Below are positions 1 to 5,850 of a stretch of 7,157 nucleotides of DNA, piece after piece (position 1 is the first letter of the stretch; each line of letters opens with the position of its first letter). Under the pieces are notes generated by a model. That model had not been told where the DNA came from and did no database searches. It saw nothing but the letters and a program-made list of their open reading frames with translations. A program made the position numbers and the translations under genes. Source of the stretch: Hyphomicrobiales bacterium (GTDB lineage: Bacteria; Pseudomonadota; Alphaproteobacteria; Rhizobiales; Afifellaceae); NCBI GenBank assembly GCA_013812985.1, contig JACCSN010000040.1, forward strand, positions 1-7,157. Reading direction: 5' to 3'.

Positions 1-172
1 CGACCGGCCCGACCTGTCGCGACGCCTCGCCCTTGTCCGCCAACCCCGCAAGCTGCCGACGGTGCTGAGCCCCGAGGAGCCGGCCCATCACTGGCGGCAA
101 CGTCGCAGCCGGCCGGCATCCGAAACCCTTCACCATAGCAGCCGCCCGGGTGTGCAGCTTTGCACGCTCTAA
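1..172 (+). pseudogene. Tyrosine recombinase (integrase) remnant, broken at both ends
   Basis: The frame starting at base 2 is open from the window edge to a TAA at 170-172. Its first 26 codons (bases 2-79) read DRPDLSRRLALVRQPRKLPT and then VLSPEE. This matches, from memory of the family, the segment at the start of the catalytic domain of integrases often found beside IS91-like transposases (pattern LDRPDL...PRKLPVVLSPEEVARLLEAAP). After the glutamates the frame loses resemblance. A shift near base 89-91 restores a plausible continuation, LAATSQP (91-111), in another frame, which stops at TAG 136-138. None of the downstream catalytic residues (R, H-x-x-R, Y) are present. I read it as a dead remnant of a mobile-element integrase whose upstream part is outside the window. 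Family assignment is by recognition only; the exact element is unknown. Confidence 0.6.
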
Positions 173-785
173 GCGGACACTCACCGGCCGCCTGCTTTGT
201 GCATCTAGCGTTCCAACTAAGCCGAGGTGCAGCACGGCTGCGGTCCACATCGAGTTCAATGCCGCAGGGACCGTGTCGCACGCCCCTGGAAGTAACGCGG
301 CCACAACTTTGGAGATCAGGATGTTCGCTGGGTTGCTCGGTTCCCCTGCGAGGGCGATGGTTTCGCTGCGTCCTGTCGGGCGCCACTTTCCTGCTACCTA
401 ATCGGGGCTGCATCCAGTTATATGCCTGGCCGAACCCTTTCTCGAGCGATTACGGCCCGCTGAACTCCCGCTTCGCGTCGGAACGTCGGTAAGGACCATC
501 GGCAAGCTGCTCCAGCAGCGGTTTGACCACGGCTGCGCGACGGTGATTCGCCGCGCATCCGCACGGATCGCTGGCATGGTCTCCGCTCGCGGCTTGCTCC
601 GGAACCGAAGGAGCCGTGACCGCCTCGGTCCCTTCTTTGGCCGCAGTCAGATCCGCGGAATCCCCGATCCCGGTCCCGGAGAGCGTGATCAAAAGCGCCA
701 GAACGCAGCGCTGCGGAAGTCTGCGACCGGCAGGGCGATCCTTTCTCCGAGGTCCGTTGCGGCGGTCCGTCGTGATGGGTAGACG
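173..785. other. Non-coding or unrecognised region upstream of the transporter operon
   Basis: About 610 bases with no gene I can support. Plus-strand frames here are short or lack a ribosome site, and their translations resemble no family I know. The minus strand stays open in some frames only as an extension of antisense frames over the permease gene. The stretch probably contains the operon promoter, but I found no convincing -35/-10 pair: a TTGACC at 523-528 has no good -10 partner at the right distance, and a TTATAT at 418-423 has no -35. A perfect 12-base palindrome (CGCAGCGCTGCG, 704-715) is the clearest symmetric site. Given the integrase fragment to the left, part of this region may be decayed mobile-element DNA. 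Confidence 0.5.
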
Positions 786-817
786 AGGAGGGAGCGATGT
801 TACAAGAGCGCCTATGA
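786..817 (+). promoter_or_regulatory. Strong ribosome site with a six-codon leader frame overlapping the permease 1 start
   Basis: An AGGAG (786-790) lies six bases before an ATG at 797. That ATG opens the frame MLQERL and stops at TGA 815-817. The stop overlaps the in-frame ATG of the permease gene at 814 (ATGA overlap). The ribosome site is well placed for the tiny frame but about 19-23 bases from the permease ATG, so permease translation may depend on ribosomes terminating at 815-817. The alternative is that the tiny frame is chance and the permease starts at ATG 814 with a poor site, or at ATG 775 with no visible site. Confidence 0.45.
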
Positions 818-1779
818 ACGCGACGGCAGGTGTGGCCGTATCCGACCGCAATCGGGCTCGCCGGTTCGGCTCTGCCGTGCCTGCGGAGACTGTCCGCGCA
901 TACGTCCTCCTTCTGCCGGCAATCGTCGCACTCGGCCTGCTGCTGGTTACACCGCTTCTCGGGCTCATCGCTATCAGCTTCTGGTCGCAGACCGGGTTCA
1001 CTTTGGATCCCACGCCAACACTCGCCAACTATGCCGCGATCGTCAGGCCGTCGGCAAAACCCACCTATTTCCTCGGCGTCCCGTTCTATCTGGAGAACGC
1101 CAGCTACACGATCCTGCTCATCCGCTCGGTTCTGACATCGCTGGCCGCGACGTTCGCGGCCGTTATCCTGGCCTATCCAATGGCCTATTTCCTGGCCTTT
1201 CGCGTCAAGCGTGGCAAGCTGGCCTGGATCATCCTCGTCACCGTCCCTTTCTGGACGAGCTATCTGCTGCGTGTCTTCGCCTGGAAGGTCATCCTTGGCT
1301 ACAATGGCGTGATCAACTCCGGCCTGATGGCGCTCGGGATTGTGGATGAGCCTCTGGAGGTCCTTCTCTACAACCCGGCCGCGGTGACGATAACCCTGGC
1401 GCATGCGTGGGCGGCCTTCGCCATCCTGCCCATCTATGTGTCGTTGGAGAAAATCGACCGCTCGCTCCTCGAAGCGGCCGCGGACCTTGGCGACGGGCCG
1501 GTGCGGCGCTTCTTCCGGATCACTCTGCCGCTGTCGCGGCCCGGGCTCGTCGCCGCCAGCCTTCTGATCTTCATTCCCACCGTTGGCGATTATGTCACGC
1601 CGGCCCTCGTCGGCGGCACGTCTGGGGTGATGATCGGCAACCTGATCCAGTCGCTCTTCGGCAAGAGCAACAACGCGCCGCTCGGGGCGGCCGTGGCGAT
1701 CAGCAGCATGGCGGCCATCGCCGCACTGACGCTCGCGCTGATCTGGCCCCTTCACCGACGCAACCGGCAGCCGCTCTGA
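814..1779 (+). CDS. ABC transporter permease, PotB-like (spermidine/putrescine-type family)
   Basis: The 321-residue product is an inner-membrane permease of the binding-protein-dependent importer superfamily, polyamine/opine/organic-cation branch. A basic N-terminus (residues 12-17) precedes a hydrophobic segment at about 30-56. Further membrane segments lie near 105-130, 141-160, 190-214, 245-270 and 293-315, giving the usual six. The cytoplasmic EAA loop that docks on the ATPase is clear: E220-A-A with G226, then I236-T-L-P239. Length fits PotB homologues. I chose ATG 814 because it gives the normal N-terminal length and overlaps the stop of a leader frame. The frame stays open upstream (ATG 775, GTG 616), but those starts add non-homologous sequence without a ribosome site. 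The permease 2 gene follows after 3 bases. Family is certain; the substrate is not shown by this gene, and polyamine should not be assumed. Confidence 0.92.
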   Translation: MNATAGVAVSDRNRARRFGSAVPAETVRAYVLLLPAIVALGLLLVTPLLGLIAISFWSQTGFTLDPTPTLANYAAIVRPSAKPTYFLGVPFYLENASYTILLIRSVLTSLAATFAAVILAYPMAYFLAFRVKRGKLAWIILVTVPFWTSYLLRVFAWKVILGYNGVINSGLMALGIVDEPLEVLLYNPAAVTITLAHAWAAFAILPIYVSLEKIDRSLLEAAADLGDGPVRRFFRITLPLSRPGLVAASLLIFIPTVGDYVTPALVGGTSGVMIGNLIQSLFGKSNNAPLGAAVAISSMAAIAALTLALIWPLHRRNRQPL

Positions 1780-1782
1780 ACC

Positions 1783-2598
1783 ATGCCCTCGCCGCAGCGT
1801 GTCGACCCTCTCAGGATCTTCGCGTGCTGCTATATCGCGTTCCTGTACGCGCCGATCGTCCTGATCGTGCTGTTCTCGCTGAACGACAGCCTCTACGTCG
1901 CCTTCCCGCTGAAGCAATTCACCCTGCGCTGGTATGCGGCGATGGCCGGGAACCCGGCCCTCCTCGCGGCACTGCGGAACAGCGTTGAGCTCGGCCTGGG
2001 CGTGAGCCTGATCAGCACGGCAATGGGCATGTTGAGCGCCAAGGCTGTCACAGGCGTCGGCTTCCCCGGACGGCGAGCGATGCTGGGGTTGCTCGTTGTG
2101 CCCCTGATCATTCCGACGCTGATCCTGGGCATAGCGCTCCTGTTCCTTATTCGCCGACTGCTTGGCTGGGACCTGTCGCTTTGGACAATCGGTGCCGGCC
2201 ACATCCTGCTCTGCCTGCCGTTCACCACCCTCATCTTCGTGTCCCGCCTGGAAGGGTTCGATCGCAGCCTCGAGGAAGCGTCGCTGGACCTCGGGCGCAC
2301 TCGGTGGCAGACATTCTGGCGCATCACTTTCCCCCTGTCGCTCCCCGCCGTGGTCTCCAGCCTGCTGCTCGCCTTCACGGTCTCCTTCGACGAATTCGTC
2401 CTGGCCTTCTTCCTCGGCGGCAACGACACCACCCTGCCGTTGTTCATCTGGAGCCAGCTGCGGTTCCCCGCCAAGCTGCCGACCGTGCTGGCGCTTGGCT
2501 CCTGCATCCTGCTCGCCTCTTCGGCGCTGGTTGCCCTGTCGGAATGGCTGCGCCGCCGGGGCCGCGCCACGGACGGGGCGGGCGCCATTCCCTTATGA
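1783..2598 (+). CDS. ABC transporter permease, PotC-like (spermidine/putrescine-type family)
   Basis: The 271-residue product is the second inner-membrane permease of the importer. After a short N-terminus, the first membrane segment spans about 12-33, with the family pattern YAPIVLIVLFSLN. Other segments lie near 65-88, 98-122, 133-155, 185-206 and 234-255. The EAA loop reads E164-E-A-S-L-D-L-G171 followed by the conserved I-x-F-P-L-S-L-P, and the FDEFVLAFFLGG stretch after it is typical of PotC. ATG 1783 is 3 bases after the permease 1 stop and has little ribosome-site match, so translation is probably coupled to permease 1. Its TGA (2596-2598) overlaps the ATG of the ATPase gene. It should pair with the 814-1779 permease as a heterodimer. 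Substrate unknown. Confidence 0.92.
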   Translation: MPSPQRVDPLRIFACCYIAFLYAPIVLIVLFSLNDSLYVAFPLKQFTLRWYAAMAGNPALLAALRNSVELGLGVSLISTAMGMLSAKAVTGVGFPGRRAMLGLLVVPLIIPTLILGIALLFLIRRLLGWDLSLWTIGAGHILLCLPFTTLIFVSRLEGFDRSLEEASLDLGRTRWQTFWRITFPLSLPAVVSSLLLAFTVSFDEFVLAFFLGGNDTTLPLFIWSQLRFPAKLPTVLALGSCILLASSALVALSEWLRRRGRATDGAGAIPL

Positions 2599-3701
2599 CC
2601 GGCAACACTTCTCCGCTGGTCTCGATCCGTGGCGTGTCGAAGGCATTCGGACCGGTGCTCGCGCTGGACGAGGTCAGCCTCGACATCGGCAGCGGCGAGT
2701 TCTTCTCGCTCCTTGGCCCGTCCGGCTGCGGCAAGACGACTCTGCTCCGCCTCCTCGCGGGATTCGAAACCCCCTCGCGCGGGTCGATCACGATCGATGG
2801 GCAGGATGTCTCGCTCGTCCCGGCGAACCGGCGCCCGACCAACATGGTCTTCCAGAGCTATGCCATCTTTCCGCACCTGAACGTGCGCGACAACATCGGC
2901 TACGGGCTGAAGGCGAAGGGGCTCGACCGCCAGGCTATCGCCGTCGAGGTTGAACAGGCGCTGGAGAGGGTGCAGCTCGGCGGCTACGGCAGCCGGCGCG
3001 CCAACCAGCTTTCCGGCGGCCAAAGGCAGCGTGTCGCACTGGCGCGTGCCCTCGTCTGCCGGCCCAAGGTGCTCCTGCTCGACGAACCGCTTGGCGCTCT
3101 CGACAAGAAGCTGCGCGAGCAGATGCAGGTCGAACTCCGGCACCTTCAGGAGCAGGTCGGCATCACGTTCGTCCTCGTCACCCACGATCAGGAAGAAGCC
3201 TTGTCGCTGTCCGACCGCATTGCCGTCATGGGCTCCGGCCGGATCCTGCAGATCGATACGCCCGCCAATGTTTACGAGAAGCCGGCCGGCCGCGCCGTAG
3301 CCGAGTTCATCGGCGCGATGAATGTCCTCACCGGCGTCGTTCGCGATTGGACAGCCGACACCCTGACGATCTCGGTCGCGACCGGCGCCACGCTCGCCGC
3401 GGTTGGTTCGGCGGCTTCTGTGTCGCCCGGGGAAACCGTGGTCGTGGGAATACGGCCGGAACAGCTGGTTCTTTCGGTCGACCCGCCGCCGGCTGATTGG
3501 AACCGGCTCGCCGGCGTCCTCGCATCGGAGACCTACCTTGGCGACCGGCGGCACGCTTACGTCGAGGTCGAGGGGCTGCCGGAACCGGTCGTGGTTGCGG
3601 CAGCATCCGGCGGCCGCTCGGCTGCAACGGTCCATCCGGCGCGCGGCGCTGCTGTGTGGGTCGGCTGGCCGGCGGGGTCGACGCTGGTCTTCCCGCAATG
3701 A
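2595..3701 (+). CDS. ABC transporter ATP-binding protein, PotA-like
   Basis: The 368-residue product is the cytoplasmic ATPase that powers the importer. All nucleotide-binding motifs are intact: Walker [10 protein letters not shown] at residues 41-49, Q-loop Q87, signature LSGGQ at 139-143, Walker B VLLLDEP at 159-165, D-loop GALD at 167-170 and switch histidine H197. The stretch from about 235 onward, including [11 protein letters not shown], is the C-terminal TOBE-type regulatory domain of PotA/MalK-class ATPases, of usual length. ATG 2595 overlaps the permease 2 stop (ATGA), so the start is well defined, and a GGGGCGGG stretch upstream may help initiation. The longer open frame upstream of 2595 is an antecedent shadow inside permease 2. 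The stop TGA 3699-3701 overlaps another ATG at 3698. One ATPase for two permeases implies an ATPase homodimer. Confidence 0.95.
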   Translation: MTGNTSPLVSIRGVSKAFGPVLALDEVSLDIGSGEFFSLLGPSGCGKTTLLRLLAGFETPSRGSITIDGQDVSLVPANRRPTNMVFQSYAIFPHLNVRDNIGYGLKAKGLDRQAIAVEVEQALERVQLGGYGSRRANQLSGGQRQRVALARALVCRPKVLLLDEPLGALDKKLREQMQVELRHLQEQVGITFVLVTHDQEEALSLSDRIAVMGSGRILQIDTPANVYEKPAGRAVAEFIGAMNVLTGVVRDWTADTLTISVATGATLAAVGSAASVSPGETVVVGIRPEQLVLSVDPPPADWNRLAGVLASETYLGDRRHAYVEVEGLPEPVVVAAASGGRSAATVHPARGAAVWVGWPAGSTLVFPQ

Positions 3702-3730
3702 CGGCCCGCCCCGGACGGGGGCCGTCGTGA
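3698..3730 (+). promoter_or_regulatory. Ten-codon bridging frame and GC hairpin at the ATPase-hydrolase junction
   Basis: An ATG at 3698 overlaps the ATPase stop and opens the frame [10 protein letters not shown]. Its TGA (3728-3730) overlaps the hydrolase GTG start at 3727 (GTGA). The same bases carry a perfect 8-bp inverted repeat, GACGGCCC (3700-3707) and GGGCCGTC (3719-3726), with an 11-base loop. In mRNA this would pair most of the sequence just before GTG 3727, including part of its only ribosome-site-like stretch (GGACGGGG, 3713-3720). A ribosome coming off the ATPase gene and reading the tiny frame would melt the stem and stop exactly at the hydrolase start. The alternative is that a miscounted base in the G run at 3717-3721 hides a fused start at 3698. 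Confidence 0.5.
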
Positions 3731-5733
3731 CGGGCGAGGCGGCGGCCGTCAGGCAGGTTGAGAACCACTTCATCCCCATGCGGGACGGCGCCAGGCTGGC
3801 CGCCCGGCTCTGGCTGCCGGTGGGCGCGTGGGAGCGTCCGGTCCCGGCCATCTTCGAATTCATCCCGTACAGGAAGCGAGACGCCTATCGCAAGGTGGAC
3901 GACAGCATCCACCCGTACTTCGCGGCGAGGAACTACGGCTGCGTTCGGGTCGATCTGCGCGGCAGCGGCGAATCCGATGGCGTCTTGACGGACGAGTACA
4001 GCCCGCAGGAGCTCGACGATGCGCTCGAAGTGATCCGCTGGATCGGCAGGCAGGCCTGGTGTTCCGGCGCGGTCGGGATGATGGGAATTTCCTGGGGCGC
4101 CTTCAATGCGCTGCAGGTCGCGGCGCTCCAGCCGCCCGAGCTGAAGGCGGTGATCGCCGTGTCTTTCTCGGACGACCGCTACGCGAACGACGTGCATTAC
4201 ATGGGCGGATGCATGCTCCTCGATAACGTGTCCTGGGCAGCGCAGATGGCGAGCCGACTTACCCGCCCGCCCGACCCGGAAATCGTCGGCCACGCCTGGC
4301 GGGCCATGTGGATCGACAGGCTCGAAAAGACGCCGGCGCTGCTTCTGGAGTGGATGCGCCATCAGCGCCGCGATGCCTACTGGAAACGGGGCAGCGTCTG
4401 CGAGGACTACGCTGCGATCCGCTGCCCGGTCCTGGCGGTGAGCGGCTGGGCGGATCCGTACCGCAACAGCGTACCGCGTTTGCTTTCAAGCCTCACCGGG
4501 TTCCGCCGGGGGATCATCGGTCCCTGGGCGCACGATTACCCGCATACCGCGATCCCGGGACCGCGGATCGGGTTTCTCCAGGAAGCGCAACGCTGGTGGG
4601 ATCATTGGCTCAAGGATTTCGACACCGGGATTGCCGACGAGCCGCTCTACCGTGTCTGGATGCAGGAGGGGACGAAGCCTGCCCCGTTCTCGGCGGAGCG
4701 TCGCGGCCGCTGGGTCGCCGAGGCGGCATGGCCTTTGCCTGACGAGGCTACCGGTGGGTTCTTTCTCGTGCCCGGCCGTTTGACGCGGCAAGCCCCGGAT
4801 ACCGGTGCCGATCTGCACATCCGCTCACCGCAAACGACCGGCAGGGCCTTCGGGAAGTGGTGTCCCTACGGAAACGGCCCGGAAATGCCGCTCGACCAGC
4901 GTCAGGACGACACGGATTCCCTCTGTTTCGAGACGGACCCGCTCGACGCGGGGCTGGAAATCCTCGGCGCGCCGGTATTTCACGGTCGCCTTGCGGCGGA
5001 TGCAGCCCGTGCCCTGATCTGCGCCCGGGTCACTGACGTGGCTCCGGACGGGGCGTCGACGCTCGTGTCCTACGGCCTGCTCAACCTTGCGCATCGCGAC
5101 AGCCATGAGGAGCCCACGCCGATCATGCCGGGTGAGATGTTCAGTGTCGCAATGAAGCTGAATGAAACAGCCTACGCGTTTCCTCCCGGCCACCGGATCA
5201 GGCTGGCGCTGTCCACCAGCTATTGGCCGATCGCCTGGCCGGCCCCCGACAACAGCTCGGTTGCCATCCGCACCCGCGAGAGCCGCCTCCTCCTGCCCGT
5301 CCGGACGCCACGAGGCGACGAGGCCTTGCCGACTTCGTTCCAAGCGCCCGTGGTGCCTGAAAGGAGGACTTCGACACTTCGCAATGGCAACTATGAGCGG
5401 CGCTACGCGACCGTGACTTCGACGGGCGAAACCGTGATCGAAGCCGTCACAGATCAGGGCGTGCGCCGGATCGATGAGATCGGGCTCACGATGGAAGGCG
5501 GAATGATCGAACGATACTCCATCCATCCCGACGATCCGCTCTCCGCCCGCATCGAAGTCACCTCCCGGGACCGGATCTCTCGTGACGACTGGTCCGCCAC
5601 GACGACGACCCGGACCAGCGTCACATCCACGTCCGATGCATTCGAGGTGGAAGTCCGCTTGGAGGCTTGGGACGGCGAAGCGTTGGTGGTTTCGCGGACC
5701 GAGAAGGAGACGATCGCGCGCGACTTGCTGTGA
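3727..5733 (+). CDS. CocE/NonD family serine hydrolase (S15-type acyl esterase/peptidase)
   Basis: The 668-residue product is an alpha/beta hydrolase of the family containing cocaine esterase, alpha-amino-acid ester hydrolases, cephalosporin acylases and X-prolyl peptidases. It cleaves ester or amide bonds. The N-terminal domain shows FIPYRKRD (residues 45-52, Y48 a candidate oxyanion tyrosine), the nucleophile elbow G120-I-S122-W-G124, the acid D243 in GWAD, and H269 in GPWAHD, so the Ser-Asp-His triad is complete. From about 410 to 500 the LEILG...SYWPIAWP region matches the C-terminal jelly-roll (PepX_C) domain. About 130 further residues follow. There is no signal peptide, so it should be cytoplasmic and act on imported substrate. 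GTG 3727 is chosen because it overlaps the preceding stop; ATG 3778 would start inside the conserved N-terminus (MRDG). The actual substrate cannot be read from sequence. Confidence 0.9.
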   Translation: MTGEAAAVRQVENHFIPMRDGARLAARLWLPVGAWERPVPAIFEFIPYRKRDAYRKVDDSIHPYFAARNYGCVRVDLRGSGESDGVLTDEYSPQELDDALEVIRWIGRQAWCSGAVGMMGISWGAFNALQVAALQPPELKAVIAVSFSDDRYANDVHYMGGCMLLDNVSWAAQMASRLTRPPDPEIVGHAWRAMWIDRLEKTPALLLEWMRHQRRDAYWKRGSVCEDYAAIRCPVLAVSGWADPYRNSVPRLLSSLTGFRRGIIGPWAHDYPHTAIPGPRIGFLQEAQRWWDHWLKDFDTGIADEPLYRVWMQEGTKPAPFSAERRGRWVAEAAWPLPDEATGGFFLVPGRLTRQAPDTGADLHIRSPQTTGRAFGKWCPYGNGPEMPLDQRQDDTDSLCFETDPLDAGLEILGAPVFHGRLAADAARALICARVTDVAPDGASTLVSYGLLNLAHRDSHEEPTPIMPGEMFSVAMKLNETAYAFPPGHRIRLALSTSYWPIAWPAPDNSSVAIRTRESRLLLPVRTPRGDEALPTSFQAPVVPERRTSTLRNGNYERRYATVTSTGETVIEAVTDQGVRRIDEIGLTMEGGMIERYSIHPDDPLSARIEVTSRDRISRDDWSATTTTRTSVTSTSDAFEVEVRLEAWDGEALVVSRTEKETIARDLL

Positions 5734-5743
5734 TCCACAGCAA
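5725..5743. promoter_or_regulatory. Perfect 8-bp inverted repeat over the hydrolase stop codon
   Basis: TTGCTGTG (5725-5732) and CACAGCAA (5736-5743) are exact reverse complements around the 3-base spacer ATC, which begins with the last base of the TGA stop. It could be an operator for a dimeric regulator controlling the binding-protein gene, or an RNA hairpin ending or stabilising the upstream message. No T run follows, so it is not a standard intrinsic terminator. Confidence 0.5.
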
Positions 5744-5850
5744 TCAACTCATTCGATGTTGCAGCGATCTGGTGCGGCAATTAAGCTCCGAGACAACTCT
5801 CCTGGGCTCGCCTCCAGAGCCCGGGCGGCACGAAACTATGAGGCAATAGC
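5734..5850 (+). other. 117-base spacer between hydrolase and binding-protein genes
   Basis: This is the only sizeable gap inside the cassette; all other junctions overlap or nearly touch. It is visibly less GC-rich around 5740-5800 than the genes. It contains the right arm of the inverted repeat at 5725-5743, the hairpin at 5801-5825, and a ribosome site (GAGG, 5840-5843) seven bases before ATG 5851. A separate promoter for the binding-protein gene is plausible, but I see no good -35/-10 pair: TTGCAG at 5759-5764 and AATTAA at 5779-5784 are only 14 bases apart. Confidence 0.4.
5801..5825 (+). promoter_or_regulatory. Stable stem-loop just upstream of the binding-protein gene
   Basis: CCTGGGCTC (5801-5809) pairs with GAGCCCGGG (5817-5825) as a 9-bp stem with one T/U-G wobble and a 7-base loop. 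It ends 25 bases before ATG 5851 and is not followed by a T run, which argues against an intrinsic terminator. Stem-loops between segments of transporter operons commonly protect or process the transcript so that the binding protein is made in excess; that role is inferred here. Confidence 0.5.

Noticed and set aside
152..165. GTGCA-GCTT-TGCAC inverted repeat near the end of the integrase remnant
   Set aside because: A 5-bp stem is common by chance, no T run follows, and it is not linked to an intact gene.
450..780. Possible divergent small secreted protein on the minus strand, with a stretch like RCVLALLITLSG
   Set aside because: There is no start codon with a ribosome site in that frame near the putative signal, the hydrophobic core is short, and the rest resembles no family. 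It could be a remnant, but the sequence does not support a gene call.
616..813. Upstream extension of permease 1 from GTG 616 or ATG 775
   Set aside because: The extra residues are Arg/Ser/Pro-rich, unlike permease N-termini, and neither start has a ribosome site. ATG 814 gives normal family length.
418..2202. A 594-codon minus-strand open frame over both permease genes
   Set aside because: It is antisense to clear permease genes. The translation is dominated by Arg, Gln, Asp and Gly without domains, as expected of a shadow frame in GC-rich coding DNA.
3403..3726. Upstream extension of the hydrolase frame from 3403
   Set aside because: It overlaps the ATPase C-terminal domain by about 300 bases and encodes no hydrolase-like sequence. 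GTG 3727 sits at an overlapping stop.
1893..3863. A 656-codon minus-strand open frame over permease 2 and the ATPase
   Set aside because: It lies opposite genes with intact ABC motifs, has no recognisable domain of its own and has low-complexity charged composition.
3328..4362. A 344-codon minus-strand open frame over the ATPase-hydrolase junction
   Set aside because: It is a shadow of the hydrolase coding strand, rich in Pro, Arg and Gly with no motif.
5838..5849. Three-codon frame ATG-AGG-CAA-TAG just before the binding-protein start
   Set aside because: It has no good ribosome site of its own and does not overlap ATG 5851, unlike the two bridging frames reported. It is most likely chance.
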